NCBI GenBank assembly: GCA_015486075.1
Contig: WFSG01000036.1
Span: forward strand, 31,348-95,347
Source of the DNA: Deltaproteobacteria bacterium
Lineage (GTDB): Bacteria; Desulfobacterota; Desulfomonilia; UBA1062
Length of the DNA: 64,000 nucleotides
Reading direction: 5' to 3'
The translations under genes and the position numbers were made by a program. Within the stretch, counting starts at the first letter, position 1. Every line of letters starts with the position of its first letter. The notes under the pieces were generated by a model. It ran no database searches and was not told the DNA's origin. It worked only from the letters and a program-made list of their open reading frames with translations. Shown in pieces: positions 40,457 to 50,595 of this stretch.

Positions 40457-41632
40457 ATGGGTGTCAGGAAAGGAATAGAGGTATCCCTTGCCATATCGGA
40501 AGCAGTAGCCCAGTGTAACGTGGATCTCATAGCAGCATATCCAATCACGCCACAGACACACATAGTTGAGCATCTCTCAGAGATAGTTGCAAACGGGGAG
40601 CTGGATGCTGAGTTTGTACCTGTCGAGAGCGAACACTCAGCTATGAGCGTATGCTGCGGTTCTGCCGCAGTTGGAGCCAGGACATTCACATCAACAAGTT
40701 CCCAGGGGCTTGCCCTGATGTCGGAGATTTTTATTATAGCGTCGGCCATGCGGCTACCCGTTGTCATGGCACTCGCAAACAGGTCACTTTCTTCACCGCT
40801 TTCCATATGGAATGATCATACTGATACCATGCTGGTAAGGGATGCGGGTTGGATCCAGGTGTTCATAGAAAATGGCCAGGAGGCATATGATCACATGCCC
40901 TGGGCGTTCAGGGTGGCTGAAGATCCTGACGTGCTCTTACCTGTTGCTGTTAATATAGACGGTTTTATACTCACACACATGATAGAACCCGTGGAATACA
41001 TTGAGGATAGCGTTATAAAGAAGTATCTACCTGAATTTAAGTACCCCATTGCACTACACCCTGATAATCCTTTGTCCATGGGCTGTTTTGCCATGCCAGA
41101 ACTTTACACAGAGGCCCAGAAGGCAAGGGATAATGCGGTTGTAAATTCCTATTCTACGATAGTCAAGGCGTGGAAGGAATGGGAACAACTGACCGGCCGC
41201 AGCTACCACCCTATTGAGACCTACAGGGCCGATGATGCTGACTACTGCATAGTTACCATGGGTTCGTACGGTGAGACTGCCATGGAAGTGGTTGACATGC
41301 TCAGGGAAGAGGGTGAGAAAGTAGGTGCCGTGAAAATAAGGCTCTGGAGGCCATTCCCATTCGATGATTTCTACAAGGCAGTGCTTGGTAAAAATCATTT
41401 AGTTGTAATTGACCGTGCCATCAGTTTTGGCGGTCCAGGAGGGCCTGTTGCCAGTGAGCTGCGTTCAGCACTCTACAGTAAACAGGGTGCACCAAAAGTA
41501 ATAAACTACGTTGCCGGTCTGGCTGGTCGCGATGTGTCACGCCATGACTTCAAGAACATACTTCTAGATGCAAAGGAAAAAGTCCAGAGGGGAGAGATGG
41601 AAGGCTATACCCTTTATGGCCTGAGGGGATAA
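40457..41632 (+). CDS. 2-oxoacid:acceptor oxidoreductase alpha subunit (PorA-like)
   Basis: AAYPITPQTHIVEHLSE, VESEHSAMSVCCGSAAVGARTFTSTSSQGLALM. Confidence 0.94.
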   Translation: MGVRKGIEVSLAISEAVAQCNVDLIAAYPITPQTHIVEHLSEIVANGELDAEFVPVESEHSAMSVCCGSAAVGARTFTSTSSQGLALMSEIFIIASAMRLPVVMALANRSLSSPLSIWNDHTDTMLVRDAGWIQVFIENGQEAYDHMPWAFRVAEDPDVLLPVAVNIDGFILTHMIEPVEYIEDSVIKKYLPEFKYPIALHPDNPLSMGCFAMPELYTEAQKARDNAVVNSYSTIVKAWKEWEQLTGRSYHPIETYRADDADYCIVTMGSYGETAMEVVDMLREEGEKVGAVKIRLWRPFPFDDFYKAVLGKNHLVVIDRAISFGGPGGPVASELRSALYSKQGAPKVINYVAGLAGRDVSRHDFKNILLDAKEKVQRGEMEGYTLYGLRG

Positions 41633-41642
41633 GGAGCTTATT

Positions 41643-42569
41643 ATGGATAGATTTACAGTTTTTGCGCCCAGACTCGTTGAGAAGGCCGAGTATTTTACAT
41701 CCGGGCACAGGGCATGCCAGGGTTGTGCAGAGGCATTGGCAGTAAGGCTTGTGATGAAGGCACTTGGACGGAATACCATAGTTGCAATGGCAACAGGCTG
41801 CATGGAGATCATATCATCGCCTCTACCCACGACCGCATGGAATGTGCCTTGGATACACGTGGCATTCGAGAATGCATCTGCCGTGATATCTGGGTGCGAG
41901 GCAGGTATGAAGGTGCTGATGAGAAAAGGCAAGGTTCCAGAGAAAAAGATAAACTTCGTGGCAATGGGAGGTGACGGTGCCACAGCTGATATTGGCATGG
42001 GCCAGCTTTCCGGTGCTCTGGAGAGGGGACATGACATGATATATGTCTGCTTTGACAACGAGGCCTACATGAACACGGGCATTCAACGTTCCAGCTCAAC
42101 ACCCTACGGTGCCAGTACAACCACCAGCCCTGCAGGCAAGGTGAGCATAGGCCAAAGAACGCAGAAAAAGAACCTCCCCCAGATAGCAGTTGCACACAAT
42201 ATACCATATGTTGCAACCGCGTGTCCGAGTTTCCCCTTTGACCTCATGGAAAAGGTAAAAAAAGCTGCGAATATTAAAGGACCTGCATATGTACATATCT
42301 TGAGCGTGTGTCCAACAGGGTGGAGGATACCTACCAGTGATAGCATAAGGTATGGAAGGCTCGCCGTGGATACAGGGGTTTTCCCTCTATACGAGGTTGT
42401 GGATGGCAAGTACAGGATGACCTATGAACCGCAGAAGCTGAGGCCCGTGGGGGACTACCTTAAGGGCCAGGGTAGGTTCAGGCATCTTAAAGATAAGGAT
42501 ATAGAGGAAATACAAAGAAGAGTAAACCAGGAATACGAGAAAATTATCAGTAAATGCGGGGGCATGTAG
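41643..42569 (+). CDS. 2-oxoacid:acceptor oxidoreductase beta subunit, TPP-binding (PorB-like)
   Basis: GHRACQGCAEALAVRL, GGDGATADIGMGQLSGALERGHDMIYVCFDNEAYMNTGIQRSSSTPYGA. Confidence 0.94.
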   Translation: MDRFTVFAPRLVEKAEYFTSGHRACQGCAEALAVRLVMKALGRNTIVAMATGCMEIISSPLPTTAWNVPWIHVAFENASAVISGCEAGMKVLMRKGKVPEKKINFVAMGGDGATADIGMGQLSGALERGHDMIYVCFDNEAYMNTGIQRSSSTPYGASTTTSPAGKVSIGQRTQKKNLPQIAVAHNIPYVATACPSFPFDLMEKVKKAANIKGPAYVHILSVCPTGWRIPTSDSIRYGRLAVDTGVFPLYEVVDGKYRMTYEPQKLRPVGDYLKGQGRFRHLKDKDIEEIQRRVNQEYEKIISKCGGM

Positions 42570-42570
42570 A

Positions 42571-43029
42571 ATGGCAGTGGATATTAACCAGATAGATGAA
42601 ATCATATCGTCTCACGAGAAGTCAGAGGAATCCCTTCTCTCGATTCTTCAGTCGTTTCAGAGGAAGTTAAACTATGTGCCTGAAGAAGGCATAAAGAGAT
42701 TGAGCGAATCTTTTGACGTGCCCGAGAGCAGAATATATGCCATGGCAACTTTTTACAAGGCGCTATCCTTGGTGCCTAGAGGTAGGCATACAATAAAGGT
42801 CTGCATGGGTACAGCCTGTCACTTAAAAGGTGGAGGCTTGATACTAGAGGCAATAGAACGTGAGCTTGGCGTAGAACGAGGTGGTACAACAGATGATATG
42901 AGATTTAGCCTAGAAACTGTTAACTGTGTGGGTGCATGCGCAATGGCCCCTGTTGTTGTGGTAGATGACGAGTATCACGGTCATGCAAGTTCCTCAAACG
43001 TTCATAGTATTCTAAAAAAATACGAGTAG
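42571..43029 (+). CDS. NuoE-like [2Fe-2S] subunit
   Basis: KVCMGTACHLKGG...VNCVGACAMAPVVVV. Confidence 0.92.
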   Translation: MAVDINQIDEIISSHEKSEESLLSILQSFQRKLNYVPEEGIKRLSESFDVPESRIYAMATFYKALSLVPRGRHTIKVCMGTACHLKGGGLILEAIERELGVERGGTTDDMRFSLETVNCVGACAMAPVVVVDDEYHGHASSSNVHSILKKYE

Positions 43030-43043
43030 AAGGATGAATACAG

Positions 43044-44900
43044 ATGGGAGCCATTAGTTCTTTTAATGATCTTGATAGGTATCGTGAGGAAATAAGCAGT
43101 TCTATTAGAGAAGATATTCCTAGGGTCTTAATCTGTTTTGGTACTGGATGTCAGGCAAACGGTTCGGTTAAGGTTGCCGAGGAATTTGAGCGTGTCATTA
43201 AGGACAAGGGTCTGAAAATAGGCGTTGACCTAGGTGTCAAGACGACCGGTTGTCACGGTTACTGCGAGAACGGACCTCTAGTTGCAATCAAGCCAAAGGA
43301 TATACTCTATCTCAGGGTAAAGCCAAAGGACGTTGCCGAGATAGTAGAAAAGAGCATAGAGGGTAACGAAATTGTTGAACGGCTTCTGTACAAGGATGTT
43401 AACACCAAGCAGGTAATTGCAGAGTATCAGTCTATTCCGTTTTACAAGCACCAGCAAAGGATAGCGCTTAGAAACATTGGGGAGATAGATCCTACCTCCA
43501 TAGATGACTACATACTTAGAGATGGGTATACAGCACTAGTTAAGGCCCTTAAGATGGATCCAGAAGATGTTATTTCAGAGATAGAGAAATCAGGTCTCAG
43601 GGGGCGTGGTGGTGGTGGTTTTCCTGCCGGAAGGAAATGGAGGTCATGTAGGAATGCAGATGGTGATGTACGCTACGTTATATGCAATGGCGACGAGGGC
43701 GATCCTGGTGCGTTTATGGACCGTTCTACGATGGAAGGAGACCCGCACTCAATAATAGAGGGTATGATAATTGGAGCCTATGCAATAGGTTCTAACCAGG
43801 GATATATATACGTAAGAGATGAATATCCTCTTGCTATAAAGAATCTACAGTCTGCAATAGATTCGGCAAGGGAGATGGGCTTTCTCGGGAATAACATACT
43901 TGGAACGGATTTCAGCTTTAATATAAAGATAAGCCGGGGTGGTGGTGCCTTTGTTTGCGGCGAATCCTCCGCTTTAATGAGGTCAATAGAAGGTAAGGTG
44001 GGTGAGCCTAGGGCCAAGTATATTAGGTCTGTGGAAAGAGGTTTGTATGATAAACCAACTGTGTTGAATAACGTGGAAACATGGGCCAATGTACCTGTAA
44101 TCATAAAGAACGGGGCTGAGTGGTACTCTCACTTTGGAACCGAGAATTCAAAAGGAACAAAAGTTTTTTCTCTAGTGGGCAAGGTAAACAATACGGGCCT
44201 TGTCGAGGTGCCAATGGGCATCACCTTAAGGGAACTCATCTACGATATCGGTGGCGGTATACCAAAGGGTAAGAAGTTTAAGGCGGTGCAGACAGGTGGA
44301 CCTTCGGGCGGGTGCATACCAGAGAGCTTGCTTGACCTGCAGATAGATTTTGATAGCCTCACCGATGCAGGATCCATGATGGGCTCTGGCGGCATGATTG
44401 TCATGGATGAAGATACGTGCATGGTGGACGTTGCCAAGTACTTTATCTCGTTCCTGGTGGAGGAGTCGTGCGGCAAGTGTACCCCTTGCAGGGAAGGTCT
44501 CAGGAGGATGCTAGAGATCCTTACTAACATAACCGAAGGAAGGGGTAAGGAAGGTGACATAGAGCTTTTAGAAGAGCTGTGCGACGTACTAAAATGGGGA
44601 GCGCTCTGTGGTCTAGGCACATCTGCGGCAAATCCGGTACTTACCACCATCCGATACTTCAGGGACGAGTACGAGGCACATATAAGGGATAAAAAATGCC
44701 CGGCAGGTGTATGCCAGGCACTAATAACGTATAGGATAGATCCAGATAAATGTACAGGATGCATGGTGTGCGCCAGGAAGTGTCCGCAACAGTGCATATC
44801 TGGTGAAAAGAGGAAACCGCATACCATTGATACTGAGAAGTGTATAAGGTGCGGCATATGTAGGGAAGTCTGCCCCTTTGATGCAGTTATCGTTGAATAA
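43044..44900 (+). CDS. NuoF-like NADH-binding subunit with N-terminal thioredoxin-like and C-terminal ferredoxin domains
   Basis: [53 protein letters not shown], and C-terminal [24 protein letters not shown]. Confidence 0.94.
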   Translation: MGAISSFNDLDRYREEISSSIREDIPRVLICFGTGCQANGSVKVAEEFERVIKDKGLKIGVDLGVKTTGCHGYCENGPLVAIKPKDILYLRVKPKDVAEIVEKSIEGNEIVERLLYKDVNTKQVIAEYQSIPFYKHQQRIALRNIGEIDPTSIDDYILRDGYTALVKALKMDPEDVISEIEKSGLRGRGGGGFPAGRKWRSCRNADGDVRYVICNGDEGDPGAFMDRSTMEGDPHSIIEGMIIGAYAIGSNQGYIYVRDEYPLAIKNLQSAIDSAREMGFLGNNILGTDFSFNIKISRGGGAFVCGESSALMRSIEGKVGEPRAKYIRSVERGLYDKPTVLNNVETWANVPVIIKNGAEWYSHFGTENSKGTKVFSLVGKVNNTGLVEVPMGITLRELIYDIGGGIPKGKKFKAVQTGGPSGGCIPESLLDLQIDFDSLTDAGSMMGSGGMIVMDEDTCMVDVAKYFISFLVEESCGKCTPCREGLRRMLEILTNITEGRGKEGDIELLEELCDVLKWGALCGLGTSAANPVLTTIRYFRDEYEAHIRDKKCPAGVCQALITYRIDPDKCTGCMVCARKCPQQCISGEKRKPHTIDTEKCIRCGICREVCPFDAVIVE

Positions 44901-44910
44901 GGAAGTGGCG

Positions 44911-45639
44911 ATGGAAAAGATCAAATTTACCATAGATGGCAAAGAGGTCGAGGCACTAAAGGACCAGAATGTACTGGAAGTTGCCCAGGAAAACGGCATA
45001 TACATACCCAACCTGTGTTCTAACCCGGAAGTGAAGTCTAGCGGTGGCTCCTGCAGGGTATGTCTGGTTGAGGCACATCAGAACGGAAGGATGAGGCTTG
45101 TTACATCCTGTAATTACCCTGTAAGGGAAGGGCTTGAGATAAAGACAGAAACGCCTCTGGTAAAGCGTATAAGAAGAGGGATCCTGGAGCTTATGCTCGC
45201 ACGCGTACCAGATGCCGAGGTGGTGGTTGAACTTGCAAGGGAAAACGGCATTGAAGAGCCCAGGTTCAAGAAGGACGAGGGCGAGAATTACAGGTACAAG
45301 TGCATTGCATGTGGACTCTGTGTCCAGGTATGTGAAGAGGTTGTGGGCGTGTCTGCCATAGCCATGTTGAACCGCAGCTACGATAAAAAGCCAGGTACTC
45401 CATACATGAAGCCGAGTGAGGTATGTATCGGTTGTGGTGCATGTGCATATGCATGCCCAACAGGTGCAATATCCATAAAGGATGAGGGAGATACCAGGAA
45501 GATATGGGGCAAGGAATTCAAGATGCACACGTGCAGCGTGTGTGGTAAACCCTACATACCTGAAGCCCAGATAGACTGGATAGTAAAGACAACTGGGAAA
45601 GACAGGTCATTCTTTGATAAGTGTCCTGACTGCAGGTAA
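44911..45639 (+). CDS. NuoG/HydA N-terminal-like [2Fe-2S]/[4Fe-4S] protein
   Basis: 2Fe-2S fold NLCSNPEVKSSGGSCRVCLVE; CIACGLCVQVCEE, CIGCGACAYACP; C-terminal CSVC...CPDC; start MEKIKFTIDGKEV. Confidence 0.9.
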   Translation: MEKIKFTIDGKEVEALKDQNVLEVAQENGIYIPNLCSNPEVKSSGGSCRVCLVEAHQNGRMRLVTSCNYPVREGLEIKTETPLVKRIRRGILELMLARVPDAEVVVELARENGIEEPRFKKDEGENYRYKCIACGLCVQVCEEVVGVSAIAMLNRSYDKKPGTPYMKPSEVCIGCGACAYACPTGAISIKDEGDTRKIWGKEFKMHTCSVCGKPYIPEAQIDWIVKTTGKDRSFFDKCPDCR

Positions 45640-45651
45640 GCTCAGTAACAG

Positions 45652-46440
45652 GTGCCAATTTCTGCAAGCGAGGTAAAGAGGCTTCTCTGTTATGCCTCGG
45701 GGGCCATGCGTGGTGTGTACTATGCAGGCGTGATGACGGCTCTTGATGAAGCAGGAATAGCCTTCTCCGATATAGCTGGTGTAAGCGTTGGTTCTACGGC
45801 TGCAGCATGGCACGCAGCTGGAGACATACACCAAGTCTTTGGTGCCTGGGAAGCATTATGTAATTACAGACTTTCCCCACATCCGGTTTTTAATAGTTCG
45901 AAATCAAGAAACCTGGATTGGCTCATAACAAATGTAAGTCTGCCTTTCCTTGATGTGAACAGACTGAAGGCTTCAAGTATATGCGTACATATAGCTACCT
46001 CCAAGATACTCTCACCACTAAAGATGCTAAAGGGTCAGGCTTTTGAAAGGGAATACTTCAGATTCCAGGGGAATTTCCAGGAGGAAAAGCTTGTTGATGC
46101 AATAAGGGCAAGTTGCTATATGCCTTTTATAAATGGGGTTTTCTCTGCAAAACTTATAGATGGTAATAGATACCTGGATGGTGGTCTTACAGGTAGGATT
46201 CCTGTTGACTGCGTAGACCTATCAGATTTTAATGAGGTATGGATTGTTGTGGCTTCACCCAATGGTATGAGAGAACTCGCTAGCATGCATCTAAGTGGTT
46301 ACAAAGATACCGAATTTATCATAATTACCCCGTCAATTAATATGCCAATAGGAAAAGGAGAAATTGACCTAAAGAAGTTTAAAGCTGCTTTTCAACTGGG
46401 TTTAAGTGATGCAAGGACTATTATAAGAAACAGGAAATAA
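45652..46440 (+). CDS. Patatin-like phospholipase
   Basis: GAMRGVYYAGVMTAL, GVSVGSTAAAW (GxSxG), DGGLTGRIPVD; GTG start. Confidence 0.85.
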   Translation: MPISASEVKRLLCYASGAMRGVYYAGVMTALDEAGIAFSDIAGVSVGSTAAAWHAAGDIHQVFGAWEALCNYRLSPHPVFNSSKSRNLDWLITNVSLPFLDVNRLKASSICVHIATSKILSPLKMLKGQAFEREYFRFQGNFQEEKLVDAIRASCYMPFINGVFSAKLIDGNRYLDGGLTGRIPVDCVDLSDFNEVWIVVASPNGMRELASMHLSGYKDTEFIIITPSINMPIGKGEIDLKKFKAAFQLGLSDARTIIRNRK

Positions 46441-46558
46441 GGAAAAGACTAAGATTGTATTGATAAACGGAGAATACGCTATGCTTACTTGTCTTTCAAT
46501 TTAATAGGAGTTTGCTCCCTGTAATCTTTGTATGTAATGATTAGCAAGGGCAGATTCC

Positions 46559-48019
46559 TTGTGTATTCTTACCATCCGGTTTTCTAGCAAAAGAGGTTTT
46601 GTAATATTGGGACCTTACAAGCGATGTAGATCAGGACAGGGTGGATACAAAGAAATAATCACCATAGCCTTGCCCCTTATCCTAAGCACGGGCGCATGGA
46701 CGGTTCAGCATTTTGTTGACCGTATGTTCCTGGCTTGGTATTCACCTCAGTCAATTGCTGCGGCCATGCCTGCAGGTATGTTCTGCTTTACCATCATGAG
46801 TCTTTTCCTGGGCACGGCCGGATACGTGAGCACCTTCGTGGCCCAGTATTCCGGCGCCACCCGTAATGACAGAATAGGGCCTTCTATCTGGCAGGGCTTT
46901 TATGTAGCAGTCATTGGCGGGTTTGTACTTGGATTGTTCATACCTCTTGCAGAGCCACTTTTTCGTCTTGCAGGGCATGCTCCAGGCGTACAAGAGCTCG
47001 AGGTGATCTATTTCCAGATCCTGAGCCTTGGTGCATTTCCAGTGATTGCATGTGCGGCCCTTGGAGGCTTCTTTTCCGGCAGGGGCAAGCCATGGCCTGT
47101 GATGTGGATAAGCTCTATTGGAACCATTGTAAACCTAGTACTCGATTATGGGATGATATTCGGTAAATGGGGTTTCCCTGAGATGGGTATAAAGGGTGCA
47201 GGTATAGCAACAGTCATCTCAAGCTATATTTCCCTTGCCATATACATGGGCCTTGTATTGAGGGATCCATATGAAAGGCTCTATTCAACCATAAGTGGAT
47301 GGCGTTTTGAACGTGATCTGTTCTTAAGACTTGTAAGGTATGGTCTACCCAGTGGGGTCGAGTTTTTTCTGGACATAGGGGCTTTCTCCATGTTTATCCT
47401 GATTGTAGGTCGACTTGGTACAATGGAACTTGCATCCACCAACATAGCCTTTAACATAAACAATCTTGCCTTTATGCCCATGATTGGTTTTGGAATGGCC
47501 GTCAGTGTTTTAGTGGGTAAGTACTTGGGCATGGATAAACCAGATATAGCCGAGAAAAGAACATACTCTGGGTTCAGAGTCACATTTCTTTACATGCTAA
47601 CATTGGCAATTGCGTATGTCCTAGTACCAGATATATTTATTGCTCCCTTTGCCTTGGGAGCTAATACAAAGGGGTTTAAGGCGATCCATGATATGACAGT
47701 TGTACTCTTGAGGTTTGTTGCGTTGTATTCTCTTTTTGATACCATGAACATCATCTTTGCATCTGCCATAAAGGGTGCAGGTGATACGAGGTTTGTGATG
47801 ATCATAATCCTTGTCCTTTCCCTAATGCTTTTGGTCTTGCCTGTGTACTTAAGCGTTGTAGTGCTGCACAAGGGGATATATGTTGCCTGGAGCTTTGCAA
47901 CACTTTATGTCATGGCACTTGGTATAAGTTTTCTCATGCGCTTCAGGGGCGGTAAGTGGAAGGCCATGCGGGTTATAAGGGAAGCGCCTGAGCTGCTTCC
48001 ACCCACGGGCTTGGTCTAG
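46559..48019 (+). CDS. MATE family efflux transporter
   Basis: 12-TM pattern; LPLILSTGAWTVQHFVDRMFLAW, GMAVSVLVGKYLGM, FASAIKGAGDTRFVM; exact start uncertain. Confidence 0.9.
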   Translation: MCILTIRFSSKRGFVILGPYKRCRSGQGGYKEIITIALPLILSTGAWTVQHFVDRMFLAWYSPQSIAAAMPAGMFCFTIMSLFLGTAGYVSTFVAQYSGATRNDRIGPSIWQGFYVAVIGGFVLGLFIPLAEPLFRLAGHAPGVQELEVIYFQILSLGAFPVIACAALGGFFSGRGKPWPVMWISSIGTIVNLVLDYGMIFGKWGFPEMGIKGAGIATVISSYISLAIYMGLVLRDPYERLYSTISGWRFERDLFLRLVRYGLPSGVEFFLDIGAFSMFILIVGRLGTMELASTNIAFNINNLAFMPMIGFGMAVSVLVGKYLGMDKPDIAEKRTYSGFRVTFLYMLTLAIAYVLVPDIFIAPFALGANTKGFKAIHDMTVVLLRFVALYSLFDTMNIIFASAIKGAGDTRFVMIIILVLSLMLLVLPVYLSVVVLHKGIYVAWSFATLYVMALGISFLMRFRGGKWKAMRVIREAPELLPPTGLV

Positions 48020-49896
48020 GGAAAGGTGCATGAACGCCTGCGCTTTGTAAGGATTATTACATCCCTTATAGCATCAATGCTTTTTGCCTCCATCCAGCGT
48101 TTTTCAAAATACTGATCCTGTACCACTTGAGCAATAGCTGCAAGTGAACACAGGTGCATGTGCCTCATGTCTTTTGTGCCGATGAGCACAAACACGGCAT
48201 GTACCGCCGGCGTGTCATCAGAAAATACTATTCCCTGCCTTGACCTTGCAACAAGTATATCCAGTTTTTTATCACCTTCTATAATGATATGAGGTATTGC
48301 AAGGTAAGGGCTCAATACTGTTGACCCCTCGCTTTCTCTTCTGAGAAGTAGGTCCAGTAGGTACTTGGTATCGGTCTCCATCCTTGAGGACATCTCATTT
48401 GCCACTAACTTGAAAAATTCTTCCTTTGTTATTGCTTTGTCAAGATCCAGGACCGGACATTTTTTTATTATCTCGTCAAACTGGTCTGTAAGAATCTCGT
48501 CCCTTTCTATTATTATCTCCTTGAGTTCCTCTTCCAGCGAATAGGAAGTGAGTTCTTTAGCCGTTATCCTTTCCACCAGATGCATGAGTGCAAATTCCCT
48601 CTTGTCGCCGACATCCTTTCGGTACAGGTAGAAGATAAATCCCAGTAGGCTTAAGAGCAGTGTAGTAAAAATACTCACCTTGCCCAACTCTAGTAAGAGT
48701 AGACTAAGGCCAATAGCCCCCACTATTTGGAGCCATGGGTAAAGTGGAGACCTGAACTCAGGCTGGTAGTTTTGTATACGGCTCTCCCTCATTACTATGG
48801 TTGATATGCAAGAAAATATATAGGTGAGTATGAGAACAGATGAAGCTGCTTTTACAACCATGTCTAGGCCCATGAAAAGGCTTGCCACAACAAGTGATCC
48901 GGTAATAAGTATGGAGATGTGAGGTGTATTGAATCTGTTATTGATTTTCCCGAACAGGCCAGGGAAGAGTCCATCTCTGCTGAGTGCCAGTGGATATCTG
49001 GAAGAGGCCATGATACCTGCATTTGCTGCCGATAGGATTGCTAGTATGGCTATCAGGTTGAACATAACGGTGCCGTACTTACCCATGAACACTGTTGCCC
49101 CTGTTGATATGGGTGTAAGTGAGCCACTGAGGATTCCAGGGTTTACCACCCCTATGGTTATGAAAATACCGGAGAGATAGACAAGGCTTATTACAAGAAG
49201 CGATAATATCATTCCATTGGGGATCACGGTACCTGGATTGTCTACCTCTTCTGCAATGCTTGCTATCTTGAGCAGTCCACCGAATGAGACGAATATAAAA
49301 CCTGCTGCAGAGAACATTCCCTTGAAACCAGCGGGTAGAAAAGGTTCAAAGTGTATCACCCTAACCGAAGGCATGCCTGCAGCAACGTAATAAATTATGG
49401 CCATGATTATTGCTGCTACGAGTATAATCTGAACTCTTCCTGCCTCCTTTATGCCTATAAGGTTGAGAAAGAGAAAGGCTATGCAGAGTAATACAGCCAG
49501 GAGATGGGGGTTTATGGCCAGGAAAAATTCAGAGAATATGGTTACGGCAAGTAGTTCCATGGCACTTTTCAGACACAGGGAAAGCCATGTAATGAGGCCG
49601 TATACCGTGCCCACGGCAGGACCAAGACTGCGTGATACAAAAAAGTAAGCGCCTCCTGACCTTGGCATGGCCGAGGCCAGCTCTGCCTGACTCAGCATGC
49701 CCATCATGGCAAGGAGTCCTGCTATTATGTACGATCCAAGGAGGCTAGGTCCTGCCTCTGCAAACGCAAGACCAGGGAGTATGAAAAGCCCAGAGAGCAT
49801 TGCTCCTGTTGATATGCTTACTATCTCTCCTAGGCCTAATTCCCGCTTGAGGCCTGCCACATGTTTTACCTGCTTAATCCTGTCATGTATCTTCAA
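48016..49896 (-). CDS. APC family amino acid permease with C-terminal PTS EIIA-like domain
   Basis: APC core SISTGAMLSGLFILPGLAFAEAGPSLLGSYIIAG, PRSGGAYFFVSRSLG; C-terminal LLRRESEGSTVLSPYLAIPHIII...DDTPAVHAVFVLIGTKD resembling EIIA-Fru/Ntr. Confidence 0.9.
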   Translation of the reverse strand: MKIHDRIKQVKHVAGLKRELGLGEIVSISTGAMLSGLFILPGLAFAEAGPSLLGSYIIAGLLAMMGMLSQAELASAMPRSGGAYFFVSRSLGPAVGTVYGLITWLSLCLKSAMELLAVTIFSEFFLAINPHLLAVLLCIAFLFLNLIGIKEAGRVQIILVAAIIMAIIYYVAAGMPSVRVIHFEPFLPAGFKGMFSAAGFIFVSFGGLLKIASIAEEVDNPGTVIPNGMILSLLVISLVYLSGIFITIGVVNPGILSGSLTPISTGATVFMGKYGTVMFNLIAILAILSAANAGIMASSRYPLALSRDGLFPGLFGKINNRFNTPHISILITGSLVVASLFMGLDMVVKAASSVLILTYIFSCISTIVMRESRIQNYQPEFRSPLYPWLQIVGAIGLSLLLLELGKVSIFTTLLLSLLGFIFYLYRKDVGDKREFALMHLVERITAKELTSYSLEEELKEIIIERDEILTDQFDEIIKKCPVLDLDKAITKEEFFKLVANEMSSRMETDTKYLLDLLLRRESEGSTVLSPYLAIPHIIIEGDKKLDILVARSRQGIVFSDDTPAVHAVFVLIGTKDMRHMHLCSLAAIAQVVQDQYFEKRWMEAKSIDAIRDVIILTKRRRSCTFP

Positions 49897-49990
49897 AATG
49901 TGCCTCTCTTTACCCCTGTATCATTCTTTCTAGGCAATCTATACGCTTTTGCATTCCCTGTACAGGATTTAGTTGTCCGTGATCAATGGT

Positions 49991-50230
49991 ACAGGGTTTA
50001 AGAGGCATAAGGCTCAAGGCGTAAGGCTGAATAGGTAAAAAGAAACGAGGTGCCGGGTGTAAGTTTCGAGGTAATGATGATATCAATAAAAGGTGTAGGG
50101 TATAGGGTGCAAGGCATAAGGTTTATGGTTAGAGGTTTTCACTGAGGGTTTATGGCCGAGATCTGATAGCTTCTCTGTCCTATGCCTAACACCTAAAACT
50201 TAGTGCCTTGTTTTACGTCTTGCAATTTAT
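49991..50230. repeat. Intergenic array of imperfect short repeats (AGGCATAAGG/GGTGTAGGG type) with an inverted copy
   Basis: AGGCATAAGG at 50003-50012 and 50112-50121; GGTGTAGGGTATAGG near 50092 against inverted CCTATGCCTAACACC at 50179-50193. Confidence 0.55.
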
Positions 50231-50294
50231 ACCCATATAATATAGCTCACTATGGTTAGAGTGGGAAATTCAGTGAAAGAGGGGGGAGGATCCC

Positions 50295-50582
50295 GTGAAG
50301 GTTGATTTGCGTGAGGTTGAGCATGTTTCCAGGCTTGCTAGGATATACCTTACAGATACCGAGAAAAGCAAGTTCTCAGCGGAGCTGAGCAGTATACTCG
50401 AATACATGGATCTCTTAAGCGAGGTAGATACAACTGATGTAACCCCAACCGTACACACGCTTTCCATAATCAATGCACTGAGACATGATGCAAGAAAACC
50501 ATCCATACCTCACGATGACGCCCTCCAGAATGCACCTTCAGAAAGTAACGGTATGTTCTCCGTACCCAAGGTCATAGAGTAA
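50295..50582 (+). CDS. gatC: Asp/Glu-tRNA amidotransferase subunit C
   Basis: [39 protein letters not shown]. Confidence 0.95.
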   Translation: MKVDLREVEHVSRLARIYLTDTEKSKFSAELSSILEYMDLLSEVDTTDVTPTVHTLSIINALRHDARKPSIPHDDALQNAPSESNGMFSVPKVIE

Positions 50583-50595
50583 AGGGTCTTTACAG

